A stretch of 57,980 nt of DNA from Pseudomonadota bacterium (lineage in GTDB: Bacteria; Pseudomonadota; Gammaproteobacteria; Pseudomonadales; Oleiphilaceae). Below, piece by piece: positions 25,380 to 34,079 of this stretch. The stretch is taken from positions 1 through 57,980 of the forward strand of contig PDPE01000045.1 of assembly GCA_002747395.1 (NCBI GenBank). Reading direction: 5' to 3'. Numbering within the stretch: the first letter of the stretch is position 1; every line of letters begins with the position of its first letter. The notes under the pieces are model-generated. The model worked only from the letters and a program-made list of their open reading frames with translations, was not told the origin of the DNA and did no database searches. Made by a program: the position numbers and the translations under genes.

Positions 25380-26615
25380 ATGGATTTGTTTACCACCTTG
25401 CTCATTATGTTCGCCTGTTTATTGGCCGAGGGTTTCTTTTCGGGCTCGGAGATCGGGATTGTCAGCGCTGATAAAATCAAATTGCGTCATAATGCTGCCA
25501 AAGGGTCTTCGGGAGCCAGATTGACCCTGAAAATGCTTGAAAAACCCGAATGGTTGCTGTCTACCACGCTTGTCGGCACCAATATTGCCGTGGTGACGAA
25601 CACGACCATGGCCACGGCACTGATGATTGACCTGTTCGGGGAGCAATACGGGTGGCTGGCTATTGTCATCGTTGCTCCCCTGATTTGGGTTTTCGGGGAA
25701 ATCGTCCCCAAGAGTATTTTCCAGCAGTACGCCGATATCATTACGCCGAAAGCGATATTCGTGCTTCGTGCTGCCTCGGTCGTTTTCGCTCCGATTTTGT
25801 TCGTCTTTTCAACCTTGAGTCACCTGTTCACAAAAATGGTGGGCGGAGATTCCCAGAACCCGTTTACCATGCGCGAGGAAATCGTCGCAATGTTGAAAAT
25901 GTCGGATCATAGCGGAGACATTCAGCCGGTTGAGAAAAAGATGATCAAGCGTGTGTTCAACTTTTCTGAAACCACGGCCTATGAAGTTATGGTGCCCCTG
26001 ATTGATGTCATTGCCATAGAAAAATCAACCTCATTGACGGAAGCGAGGAATCTGGCGGTTAAAAGTACTCACAGTCGGCTGCCTGTTTACGAAGATAGAA
26101 TTGATAACGTCATTGGTGTGGTCGATGTGCTGGAATGGCTGGGGCTGGAGGAGCAGGGAGATATCGAGCCTTATACCAGGCCGGTTCGATATGTGCCTGG
26201 CACCCGGAATATTAACGCCTTGCTGGTCGAACTGCGTCAGGATGGTGACGCCATGATTGTCGTTGTCGACGAATTTGGTGGTGCAGAAGGGATTATCACT
26301 CTGGAAGACATCGTAGAAGAAGTGGTTGATGAGCTTGAAGATGAGTACGACAGCCGTATTCAGGATAGCTCGATGATCAAGAAAATCGGCAATAACCAAT
26401 ACCTGGCCCAGGCTCGACTGGAAGTAGACGTGTTGGAAGAAATGTTGGGCCTCAAGTTCCCGGAAGGCAATTTCGTTACTCTGGGCGGGTTATTGCTGGA
26501 CAAGGCAAAGGAGGTTCCCCGGGTTGGAGAGGAAATTCATATTGCGGATGTGCGCTTCGAGATTACCAAGGCATCGGCCAGAGCCATTAAAGAGGTAAGA
26601 TTGTATATTCAGTGA
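25380..26615 (+). CDS. CNNM/CorC-type membrane protein, second of a pair
   Basis: 411 aa, same architecture as its neighbour: DUF21 with FFSGSEIGIVSADKIKL and IWVFGEIVPKSIFQ, two CBS domains (YEVMVPLIDVIAIE; IVVVDEFGGAEGIITLEDIVEE) and CorC_HlyC (ARLEVDVLEEMLGLKFPEGNFVTLGG). The two proteins are clearly diverged in sequence, so the tandem is old and may make a heterodimer. Confidence 0.88.
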   Translation: MDLFTTLLIMFACLLAEGFFSGSEIGIVSADKIKLRHNAAKGSSGARLTLKMLEKPEWLLSTTLVGTNIAVVTNTTMATALMIDLFGEQYGWLAIVIVAPLIWVFGEIVPKSIFQQYADIITPKAIFVLRAASVVFAPILFVFSTLSHLFTKMVGGDSQNPFTMREEIVAMLKMSDHSGDIQPVEKKMIKRVFNFSETTAYEVMVPLIDVIAIEKSTSLTEARNLAVKSTHSRLPVYEDRIDNVIGVVDVLEWLGLEEQGDIEPYTRPVRYVPGTRNINALLVELRQDGDAMIVVVDEFGGAEGIITLEDIVEEVVDELEDEYDSRIQDSSMIKKIGNNQYLAQARLEVDVLEEMLGLKFPEGNFVTLGGLLLDKAKEVPRVGEEIHIADVRFEITKASARAIKEVRLYIQ

Positions 26616-26678
26616 ATCTCGGTTTGGTGTGTTCATAATTCCGTATCATTTCTTTAAAATCACCCAAAAAGAGATGAC

Positions 26679-26701
26679 CTGTGACCTGGGCAAAGTCACA
26701 G
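26679..26701 (+). terminator. Possible terminator after the CNNM pair
   Basis: A CTGTGAC/GTCACAG stem with a nine-base loop; a short T-run (TTTTT) comes only 11 nt later, so the call is weak. The region lies between convergent genes. Confidence 0.4.
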
Positions 26702-26749
26702 CCACAGCCACTTTTTGTCAGCAAGCTGTCAGCGCGTGAAATATCCTGG

Positions 26750-27301
26750 CTAGATATCCTTGAGTTCTTTGCCTAATTCCCGAATTTCATCTTCAAGTCG
26801 GCTCTTCCTGGCAAGGAACTTTCTTCGTGTGTCCTGTATCTGCTTTTTGAACGAACGAACAGTGTCGTAAAACCTGCTTCGTTTGTGTTTCAGGCCCTGC
26901 TTGCGCCAGGATCGGTCATAGTCTGATTTTGCCCGGGCAAGCCCGGTTTCCAGTTTTGCCATCGTCGCGCTGAATTGATCATGCATTATTTTGAGATCAC
27001 TTTGCTTTCGGGCGATCAATCGTGTTAATTCTCTTCGTCGATTATCCCTGGCTATTTCTTCTGTTACTTTCTGCAATTGTTCATCGGGTTCGTGCGATAC
27101 ACTCTGCCCCAGGTTCGCGGGTATTGCTACCTTAACCTCCTGTGCCGCTTTTCCACAAGGGTGTTCTGAAAAGCGGGTGTGGCCGTTTTCCACACATTGG
27201 AAAATTTTTGCAGTTGCAGAAAGGGAAAACAGGCAGGCCGCCCCGAGCAAACACCGTGTATTGCAGTTGATTCGGATGATGCCTCCATGGGGCTTGTTCA
27301 T
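26750..27301 (-). CDS. DUF4124-type secreted protein with long coiled coil
   Basis: 183 aa from the ATG at 27301. A signal peptide (CLLGAACLFSLSATA) leads into a short DUF4124 segment (KIFQCVENGHTRFSEHPCG), then about 130 residues of heptad-like charged helix rich in Arg, Lys and Glu. The frame extends to a GTG at 27346, but that codon sits inside an IS-like palindrome with its ribosome-like GGAGG touching the start, so the shorter form is preferred. Periplasmic; function unknown. Confidence 0.65.
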   Translation of the reverse strand: MNKPHGGIIRINCNTRCLLGAACLFSLSATAKIFQCVENGHTRFSEHPCGKAAQEVKVAIPANLGQSVSHEPDEQLQKVTEEIARDNRRRELTRLIARKQSDLKIMHDQFSATMAKLETGLARAKSDYDRSWRKQGLKHKRSRFYDTVRSFKKQIQDTRRKFLARKSRLEDEIRELGKELKDI

Positions 27302-27339
27302 CAGGTTTGCCTGTAGTGTGAAAGTATCGTTGTTTCGTG

Positions 27340-27382
27340 TTGACACCCTCCCCGCCGCCCTGAAGGGCAGGGAGAATGTTCA
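27340..27382. mobile_element. Solitary IS200/IS605-like terminal palindrome
   Basis: The sequence begins TTGACACCCTCCCCGCC, has the self-complementary core GCCCTGAAGGGC, and ends AGGGAGAATGTTCAA. This closely follows the imperfect hairpin ends seen on IS200/IS605-family elements. No tnpA or tnpB lies in the window, so it is a single end, a decayed remnant or a non-autonomous unit. It sits exactly between the amidase stop and the DUF4124 gene. Confidence 0.55.
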
Positions 27383-28846
27383 ATTGTGCACGATACCGGG
27401 ATGGAGTGGCCAGGGGTTGAGTTGTTCAAGCTCATAGGCTACTTCGAGCAACCTGTTTTCGTTCCCGTGTGTGGCTGACAGCTGTACTGAAACCGGCATG
27501 TGATTGTCGGACATGCCCGCAGGTATTGAAATTGCCGGGCAGCCGGATGCATTGGCCAGAGGCGTAAAACTGACGTACCTCATCAGTCGGTCAAACAGCT
27601 CCTCAAAAGGAACATCCGGGCTGATGTAACCCAGCCTGGGTGTGGTGTGTGCGAGTGTCGGTGACAGCAAAAGGTCATAGTTTTGGTGAAATTCAGCGCA
27701 TTGTTTGCCGGTTCGTCGCAGCCTGTGCAAAAAAAATGGCATTTTATAGAAATTGCGCCGAAACAGCTTTGCCAGGCCTTTGGTCAGGGAGTCTACCTTG
27801 TCAGGTTGGAAGCTCGGATCCATGACGGATTTCCCCCATTTGACGGTCGAAAAGGCCAGTGAAGCCCAATACAGCGCGAAGTCTTCGATAAACGAATAGT
27901 CGATTGGCAATTGGGCAAGCTCGACCTGGTGCCCTGCATCTGACAGTATATCTGCGATATTTTCAACTACGTTACGCGTTGTCTGGTCTGTTGCATAACC
28001 GGTAATGGAGTCGCAAACAAGGCCAATTCTCAGCCGCTTTTTACCGGGGCCGGTGACCAGCTTCAGTGGCGGCAGGTTCGGGTTGAGGAAGTATTTCTCC
28101 ATTTCATAATGAAAATAGGCAGTGTCCCTGACTGACCGGCTGACAATTCCCTCTCCGACCAGGTTGATCGGCAGCTTTTTTGCCTGCTCCGAGACCATGT
28201 GGCGATTGCGGCTGGGCTTGAGCCCGACCAGCCCGCAACAGGCAGCCGGGATGCGAATAGAGCCACCGCCATCATTGGCATGCGCTACCGGAACCACCCC
28301 GGTCGCGACCAGTGCGGCCGATCCTCCCGAAGAGGCACCTGAAGAATAGTCAGTATGCCAGGGATTACGTGTTGGTGCACAGTGGCCTGGTTCCGTGGTG
28401 GCGTTAAAACCAAATTCAGGCAGTGTACTTTTGCCCAGAGCGACGAATCCGCCACTGAGAAACTGCCGGGTATAAATACCATTTTGTTTTGCCGGTCTGG
28501 CGCGAATTGCGTCGCTGCCATGTTGGGTAGCGACACCGGATAACGGTGTGTTGTCTTTGATAAAAGTAGGAATGCCGGCAAAGAATCCGGTCGATTGAGC
28601 AGCAAACCGGTCAGCGTTTATGAGTGCGTAGCTATAGCACTCGGCGGCGATTGCACTTAACGACGGATTGACCCGTACTGCCCTGTCAATTGCACTGGTT
28701 ACCAGCTCTTTGGCACTGACTTGCCCGGTTTTCAGAAGCTTGCTCAACTCCACAGCATCATATTTACCGAGCGCGTCGTCAGAAAAGGCGTGAATCTGCT
28801 TTTGTCGTGTTTTATCGGCAGTTTCAGTAAACAGCGTGTGTGTCAT
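27380..28846 (-). CDS. Amidase (amidase-signature family)
   Basis: 488 aa hydrolase of the Ser-cisSer-Lys family. Lys97 (GIPTFIKDNT), cis-Ser173 (SSGASSGGSAAL) and nucleophile Ser196 (NDGGGSIRIPAACCG) complete the triad. No signal peptide is seen, so it is cytoplasmic; substrates in this family range from acyl amides to nylon oligomers. It is divergent from the AtuA-like gene with a palindromic operator in between. Confidence 0.9.
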   Translation of the reverse strand: MTHTLFTETADKTRQKQIHAFSDDALGKYDAVELSKLLKTGQVSAKELVTSAIDRAVRVNPSLSAIAAECYSYALINADRFAAQSTGFFAGIPTFIKDNTPLSGVATQHGSDAIRARPAKQNGIYTRQFLSGGFVALGKSTLPEFGFNATTEPGHCAPTRNPWHTDYSSGASSGGSAALVATGVVPVAHANDGGGSIRIPAACCGLVGLKPSRNRHMVSEQAKKLPINLVGEGIVSRSVRDTAYFHYEMEKYFLNPNLPPLKLVTGPGKKRLRIGLVCDSITGYATDQTTRNVVENIADILSDAGHQVELAQLPIDYSFIEDFALYWASLAFSTVKWGKSVMDPSFQPDKVDSLTKGLAKLFRRNFYKMPFFLHRLRRTGKQCAEFHQNYDLLLSPTLAHTTPRLGYISPDVPFEELFDRLMRYVSFTPLANASGCPAISIPAGMSDNHMPVSVQLSATHGNENRLLEVAYELEQLNPWPLHPGIVHN

Positions 28847-28911
28847 CAGTATGGGCTGCTCCGTGGTTATTTGCGGCTTCAGATTCTAAAGTAAACTTCC
28901 ATGCTTTACAA

Positions 28912-28929
28912 ATCAAGCGCTTGCTTGAT
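28912..28929. promoter_or_regulatory. Palindromic operator between amidase and atuA-like genes
   Basis: ATCAAGC-GCTT-GCTTGAT is a perfect 7-bp inverted repeat with a 4-bp spacer, and contains the palindrome CAAGCGCTTG. This shape is typical of TetR-family regulators of acyl-CoA metabolism. It is placed to control both divergent genes; no tetR gene lies nearby. Confidence 0.6.
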
Positions 28930-28963
28930 AATGTGTGACGAAACGACAATTAGGAGAATACCT

Positions 28964-30850
28964 GTGCCAGTAACGGAAAAAACCTCAACACACTCATCTT
29001 GCGGCTCCAGGCCGGAGGTTCCTCAGTCGGTCAGAATTGGTTGTGCCTCGGCATTTTGGGGAGACACCGAGACCGCAGCAGAGCAGTTGGTAAGGCAAGG
29101 GGAAATTGACTATCTGGTCTTTGATTATCTGGCCGAAATTACCATGTCCATTATGGCCGGGCAACGGATGAAAAACCCCGAAGCGGGGTATGCGACGGAC
29201 TTTGTAAAAACCGTAATGACCCCCCTCCTTGGTGAAATCAGGGAAAAAGGCATAAAAGTGATCAGTAACGCCGGTGGGGTGAATCCGGTTGCCTGTCGAA
29301 AAGCACTGCGCGATGTGGCTGACAAGGCCGGAATCGATGTAAAAATAGCATTGGTTCTGGGTGATGATATTGTCAAACAAAAGGAGCAGTATGCGAAAGA
29401 GGGGGTAAGGGAAATTGATACCGGCAATGAAATGCCCCCCATGTTCGTCAGTATGAATGCCTATCTGGGGGCACCGGGTATTGTCAAGGCTCTGGAGATG
29501 GGAGCAGATATCATTATTACCGGGCGAGTCGTAGACAGTGCAGTGGTGTTGGGTGCCCTGATGTATGAGTTTGGCTGGTCTTTCGATCAATATGACAGGC
29601 TCTCCCAGGGGGCCCTGGCCGGACACATCATTGAGTGTGGTGCTCAATGTACCGGAGGGAATTTCACCGACTGGGAGCAAGTCGCCGATGGCTATGACAA
29701 CATGGGGTTCCCCATTGTAGAGGTTCGTGAAGATGGCTCTTTTATTGTCACAAAACCGCCGGCAACAGGAGGCATGGTTTCGATTGGTACGGTGTCGGAA
29801 CAACTGGTGTATGAAATTGGTGACCCGAGAGCCTATTTTTTGCCCGATGTGGTGTGCGATTTTACCGAGGTAAAGCTGCGTGAACTGGCCCGGGATCAGG
29901 TAGAAGTGCTGGGTGCCAAAGGCTACCCTCCATCAAACCGGTACAAGGTCTCTGCTACCTGGCCGGATGGTTTCAAGTGCGTTGTTTCGTTTCTGCTTGG
30001 CGGTATTGATGCGGCGCGAAAAGCGAGAGTGGTTGCCAATGCCATCGTTGCAAAAACAGCCAGGCTGTTTGAGGAAAGGGGAATGTCGCCTTTCTCCGAG
30101 GTCAGCATCGAGTTGCTGGGTACGGAGACGACCTATGGTGATCGGGCGAATGCGTCCGGTTGCCGGGAAGTGGTGGTCAAGATAGGCGTTGCTCATCCTG
30201 ACAAAAAAGCCCTGATGCTATTTGCCAGCGAGATTGCCCAGGCAGGTACGGGAATGGCGCCGGGCCTGACCGGGATCGTGGGTGGAAGGCCGGGTGTCTC
30301 GCCGAAGATTCGCCTGTTCAGTTGCCTGGTTGCCAAAGACAGTGTGCATGTCACCGTTGATCTCGATGGAGAAAAAGTGGCCGTAGAAGTGGCTGCTCAG
30401 GGCGGCTTTGACCCCTCTGCACTTCAGCCCCTGTCGCATCAACAAGAACCGCTGGAAGCGGCAGAGGTTCCGGTTCCTCTTTACCGGCTTGCCTGGGCGA
30501 GGAGTGGAGACAAGGGGAATCACGCCAATATTGGTGTGGTGGCCAGAAAAGCTGCCTATCTGCCCTATATCAGGCAGGCCCTGTCCACGGAAGCGGTTGC
30601 AGGCTATATGCATCATGTTCTGGATGAGAAGCAAGGGCGGGTAACGAGCTGGGAGTTGCCGGGCATGAATGCGATAAACTTTCTTTTGGAAAATGCGTTG
30701 GGTGGCGGTGGTATTGCCAGCCTGAGGATCGACCCCCAGGGCAAGGCATTTGCCCAACAGTTATTGGAGTTTCCGATACCTGTGAGTCACAAAATACTCG
30801 ATGAAATTTCCCGAACAGATAAAACCGGCGAGTTGGAAAATAACAAATAG
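28964..30850 (+). CDS. atuA: AtuA-like acyclic terpene utilisation family protein (DUF1446)
   Basis: 628 aa from the GTG at 28964, which has AGGAG 7 nt upstream; an ATG at 28901 in frame overlaps the operator and is unlikely. The AtuA core (about 24-460) begins [13 protein letters not shown] and includes [34 protein letters not shown] and [13 protein letters not shown]-terminal domain (about 505-610; [20 protein letters not shown]) is often fused in this family. AtuA functions in citronellol/geranyl-CoA breakdown in Pseudomonas, but its reaction is unknown, and no atuB-H genes are here. Confidence 0.85.
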   Translation: MPVTEKTSTHSSCGSRPEVPQSVRIGCASAFWGDTETAAEQLVRQGEIDYLVFDYLAEITMSIMAGQRMKNPEAGYATDFVKTVMTPLLGEIREKGIKVISNAGGVNPVACRKALRDVADKAGIDVKIALVLGDDIVKQKEQYAKEGVREIDTGNEMPPMFVSMNAYLGAPGIVKALEMGADIIITGRVVDSAVVLGALMYEFGWSFDQYDRLSQGALAGHIIECGAQCTGGNFTDWEQVADGYDNMGFPIVEVREDGSFIVTKPPATGGMVSIGTVSEQLVYEIGDPRAYFLPDVVCDFTEVKLRELARDQVEVLGAKGYPPSNRYKVSATWPDGFKCVVSFLLGGIDAARKARVVANAIVAKTARLFEERGMSPFSEVSIELLGTETTYGDRANASGCREVVVKIGVAHPDKKALMLFASEIAQAGTGMAPGLTGIVGGRPGVSPKIRLFSCLVAKDSVHVTVDLDGEKVAVEVAAQGGFDPSALQPLSHQQEPLEAAEVPVPLYRLAWARSGDKGNHANIGVVARKAAYLPYIRQALSTEAVAGYMHHVLDEKQGRVTSWELPGMNAINFLLENALGGGGIASLRIDPQGKAFAQQLLEFPIPVSHKILDEISRTDKTGELENNK

Positions 30851-30985
30851 TCGTAAATAAAAAACCGGAAAATAAAAACCGGGGCCGACACGCCGGATTG
30901 CGCGTGTTCCGCCATCTGTCGCTGATTCGTACTATTCGATATGCGTCACAAAACCTACCTGTGTTCACTTCCATTGAAAATATCT

Positions 30986-31003
30986 GAGGGGGAATGCCCC
31001 CTC
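30986..31003. terminator. Candidate terminator hairpin after the atuA-like gene
   Basis: Perfect GAGGGGG/CCCCCTC arms with a 4-nt loop, followed by only TT. It is very stable but lacks a clear T-run. Confidence 0.5.
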
Positions 31004-31086
31004 TTGCCGCTTGATGGTATGACATACGGAAACTGGCCGGTCAGATACGTCCATTTTCGCAGAGAAGGTATAAAGAGGAGTTTGTC

Positions 31087-31554
31087 ATGAATAAAGCATT
31101 ACGGGGTCATTCGGCGTATTTTGATGAGTATGACACCAGCGAAAAGCTGCTGGCGAATCACGGCGAAATCGGGAAGTCATCTGCAAGGAGCACCATATTT
31201 CCCATTTTGGCTGTTTTGACATTTGCGCTGGGCCTTGTTGCCGGAATGGTTTTCACCACAACAGTTCAGGATGAAGACAAGCATTACAATGAAGTGCTTA
31301 TTAACGGATTAAAAAAAGAAGTCTTTGTTCAGAAAGAGCAGGTCAGATTGAGTGGTTTGCTGATTGAACTGAATCAAAGCCCTCAGGATCGCGCGTTGAT
31401 TGCGGATGCTTCGGCCTGCCTGGATAATTTGAGCGACCTTGCCCGTGTTGAGGTAACAGAAGGAGGAGATGGTTATACCGAGGTCAGCGTCAACGGCCAT
31501 TCTTTTCGCCTTCCATTTGTCTGGAATGCGAGGCCAGAGTCCCGGGGCCGATGA
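31087..31554 (+). CDS. Small single-pass membrane protein of unknown function
   Basis: 155 aa. A hydrophilic N-terminus of about 35 residues is followed by one membrane helix (IFPILAVLTFALGLVAGMVF) and a 100-residue extracytoplasmic region with a predicted helix and a short beta end (GYTEVSVNGHSFRLPFVW). A strong ribosome site (AGAGGAG, 7 nt before ATG) supports it. No family recognised. Confidence 0.7.
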   Translation: MNKALRGHSAYFDEYDTSEKLLANHGEIGKSSARSTIFPILAVLTFALGLVAGMVFTTTVQDEDKHYNEVLINGLKKEVFVQKEQVRLSGLLIELNQSPQDRALIADASACLDNLSDLARVEVTEGGDGYTEVSVNGHSFRLPFVWNARPESRGR

Positions 31555-31989
31555 GCCAACGCGAAAATGCCGGGCTGCTTTCCTTGTCCGGTCTGCCCGG
31601 ATACCTGCTATTCGTTCAAAAGCAGAAGATCGGGACGAACAACCCGGGAAGTGCGTTTCTTCAGGAATTGTGGAAAAGAGTCCATTTTTGCCCGGACAGT
31701 CGCCCGAAGTTTTCCCGCCTCTCCACTCGTGCCTGGGGGTTCCGGTTTTGGTAACCGGTTTCAGTCGCAATGTCGCAATATAGCGGCCTGACCCCGGCAA
31801 CTTCCTGTATTTGATCTGGTTGATATAAATAGAGCCAACCGATGAAGCGGTTCATCTGTCTGGTATTGCCAGGGTCGGGTTGTACTATACTGGTTGATTC
31901 AGCGCTGGATAGTATTGTTTCCAGGCTAACTGGGCTATTATCTGTCATAACTCCTGCTTTTTCCGAAAAAATAGTAATACAAGCGACCT
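31555..31989. other. 435-bp region before menA with only weak frames
   Basis: Two overlapping small frames compete: 31661-31948 on the minus strand (95 codons, AGGAG only 2 nt before its ATG) and 31551-31754 on the plus strand (67 codons, ATGA overlap with the previous stop). Neither has a recognisable family. The minus frame looks slightly more protein-like. A TATACT at 31886-31891 could serve menA. Confidence 0.3.
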
Positions 31990-32910
31990 ATGTACCATGA
32001 ACCAGGCGGAGCCTCCCGGGCTTCCACTATAGAATATCCGGTTAATAACTGGTTACTGGCCATCCGCCCAAGGACGTTACCGGCATCTATCGCACCGATT
32101 ATTTTGGGAAATGCTCTCGTATTTGCTTCAGAAAGCTTTTCCTGGCTAATCGCAATCGCCTCGGTTTGCTGTGCGATCTTGCTGCAGATTGGTGTAAATC
32201 TGGCGAATGACTATTTTGATTATCACAAAGGCGTAGACACCCCCGACCGTCTTGGCCCGATTCGTGTGACCCAGGCCGGGTTAATTCAGCCTGAAAAGGT
32301 ATGGTGGGCCATGTGGGCATCGTTGTTTTTTGCCAGCCTGTTCGGGTCTTACCTGGTGCTGCAGGGAGGAATGCCTGTTTTCATGCTTGGTGTCGCTGCC
32401 CTGGTGGCGGCGCTTTCGTATAGCGGTGGGCCTTATCCCTTCGCTTCACTGGGGTTGGGTGAGGTTGTGGTATTTATTTTCTTCGGGTTGGTATCTGTGG
32501 GTGGCTGTTATTATCTGCAAACCCACACCCTGAGTTGGCAAGCGCTGATTTTTGCCTGTGTCGCAGGGTTGCCTGTTGCGGCTATCCTGCTGGTCAATAA
32601 TACTCGGGACATACCAACAGATACCAAAGCTGGCAAAAGAACACTCTCGGTTCGTTTCGGGCGCGGTTTTTCGCAGCGCTGTTATTTGGCTTGTATGATG
32701 GTGCCCTTTGTGCTGATTGCCGTTGATGTTTTGTTTGGGGCAGGAAGCTGGCCTTTGCTCTTTTCCCTGCTTCTGGTACCTGTTGCCTGGCGTTTGAGCA
32801 AGCATTTTAATCAGGCAAGCGGAGGTGAGTTCAATCCGCTTCTGGGTGCAACGGCAAAATTTACGTTGCAACTCTGCCTGTTAGTGGCGGCGTTGGTCAA
32901 TGTTGGCTGA
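31990..32910 (+). CDS. menA: 1,4-dihydroxy-2-naphthoate polyprenyltransferase (MenA-type UbiA family)
   Basis: 306 aa multi-pass inner-membrane prenyltransferase. The prenyl-diphosphate-binding motif NDYFDYHKGVD, with the following DRLGPIRVTQAGLI, is characteristic of MenA; the second Asp-rich region is NNTRDIPTDTKAGKRTL. It would make demethylmenaquinone, pointing to anaerobic or microaerobic respiration. No other men genes are adjacent, so UbiA-family relatives with other acceptors remain possible. Confidence 0.85.
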   Translation: MYHEPGGASRASTIEYPVNNWLLAIRPRTLPASIAPIILGNALVFASESFSWLIAIASVCCAILLQIGVNLANDYFDYHKGVDTPDRLGPIRVTQAGLIQPEKVWWAMWASLFFASLFGSYLVLQGGMPVFMLGVAALVAALSYSGGPYPFASLGLGEVVVFIFFGLVSVGGCYYLQTHTLSWQALIFACVAGLPVAAILLVNNTRDIPTDTKAGKRTLSVRFGRGFSQRCYLACMMVPFVLIAVDVLFGAGSWPLLFSLLLVPVAWRLSKHFNQASGGEFNPLLGATAKFTLQLCLLVAALVNVG

Positions 32911-32975
32911 TTATCCTGGTGACCCGGGCGTTCCAACATGGTACGTTTCCAGCGCTTTTATCTTGAGAATAATAA

Positions 32976-33752
32976 ATGAAATATCAGCTTCTGTTTCCTG
33001 TTGCCTTGTCCGTATTCAGCCTTTGTGCCAGTGGTGCACAACCTTCGTTCAAATTGAGTGTGGGCGGGTTCGTCAGTGAGGGCGACTATGGTTTGAGTCG
33101 CAATACAGACATTGTTGCCATTCCGGTCTCTGTTCGCTATCGAGCGTGGCCCTGGAAGGTGAAGGTCAGCTCAACGCTGGTTCATTTGAACGGGCCAGGT
33201 ACGCTCACTGATGGTGATGTCGGCAATGGCCGGCATGGTGCAGTCAGAGACGAAGTCGGATCGGGGGACACCTCCTTCCTGTTGGAAAGGGAAGGGATGC
33301 TTGGCAAGTCCGCGCAGGCGTACTGGAATCTCGGGCTTCGGGTGAAAGTGCCGACCGGGAGTGAGGAAAAAGGCCTCGGGACGGGGGAGTTTGACTATGA
33401 ACCCCGTTTTACGCTGATGTATCTGAAGTCTTCTGTCAAGCCTTACCTGTTGGCACGCTATACGATAAAAGGTGACAGTGACAGTCGGCGATTTGAGAAC
33501 ACTCTGGGTGCAACCCTTGGTATTGACTACAAAATCGGGGGCAAGGCCTGGGAAGCCTTTGGTATCGGCGCACAGTTGACCGCTCGGGAGTCATCGATCA
33601 AAGGTGGTAATGAGCGAATGGAAGTGCTGCTTGTGGGGCGCTATAAGGCAAATAAAAACCGGGCATACAGCGCCTATGTGATTCGGGGGCTGGCCGAAGG
33701 CAGCCCGGACTGGGCTGCCGGTTTTTCAGTCGACTACAAGTGGAACCCATAG
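32976..33752 (+). CDS. Outer-membrane beta-barrel protein (transporter-like, PF13557-type)
   Basis: 258 aa. A signal peptide ends near SGA|Q (residue 21), and the rest alternates polar and hydrophobic residues in barrel strands with tight turns (SFKLSVGGFVSEGDYGLSR, IPVSVRYRAW, AYWNLGLRVKVPTG, YEPRFTLMYLK). VKVPTGSEEKGLGTGEFDYEP is typical of the family named after the phenol-degradation meta-pathway porin. Solute unknown. Confidence 0.75.
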   Translation: MKYQLLFPVALSVFSLCASGAQPSFKLSVGGFVSEGDYGLSRNTDIVAIPVSVRYRAWPWKVKVSSTLVHLNGPGTLTDGDVGNGRHGAVRDEVGSGDTSFLLEREGMLGKSAQAYWNLGLRVKVPTGSEEKGLGTGEFDYEPRFTLMYLKSSVKPYLLARYTIKGDSDSRRFENTLGATLGIDYKIGGKAWEAFGIGAQLTARESSIKGGNERMEVLLVGRYKANKNRAYSAYVIRGLAEGSPDWAAGFSVDYKWNP

Positions 33753-33815
33753 CACCCGGCCCGCTCGCCGTGTGCAGCAGCCACCGGAAATGGCAGAGCA
33801 GTTACCCGGTAGCCG

Positions 33816-34079
33816 TTACTCTGGCGTATCCACCTGAGGTGTTTCCGGTGAATCAGGGATGTCAGGGTTTATACCTTCCGGCAGATCAGGGATTGAATCC
33901 TCAATACTTTCAACCATTTCCGGTGGTTCAAATACATCATCAGGTGCCTGATTCTGCATAATGCCGGTACCGCCGATTCCACCTTCTTCCTGCCCCTCAA
34001 AGTCGAAGTCCGTGCTGGCTCCTGATAACACTATCCAGCTGGATAAACCAAGTAGAAGAGCAATAATTCGATTAGCCAT
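33816..34079 (-). CDS. Small secreted protein with GIGGTG motif
   Basis: 87 aa from the ATG at 34079, which overlaps the end of the DUF6502 gene by 8 bp. A signal peptide (IIALLLGLSSWIVLSGAS) precedes DFEGQEEGGIGGTGIM and a Pro/Asp/Glu-rich, disordered tail with repeated PD/PE. GIGGTG is familiar from DUF5666 proteins that sit beside DUF6502 genes, but the DUF5666 domain itself is absent here, so this may be a reduced form. Function unknown. Confidence 0.6.
   Translation of the reverse strand: MANRIIALLLGLSSWIVLSGASTDFDFEGQEEGGIGGTGIMQNQAPDDVFEPPEMVESIEDSIPDLPEGINPDIPDSPETPQVDTPE

Noticed and set aside
28994..29803. 269-codon minus-strand frame opposite the AtuA-like gene
   Set aside because: Antisense shadow; the AtuA motifs are on the plus strand.
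31309..31800. 163-codon minus-strand frame over the small membrane protein
   Set aside because: It opposes a gene with a strong ribosome site and membrane helix and shows no domain pattern.
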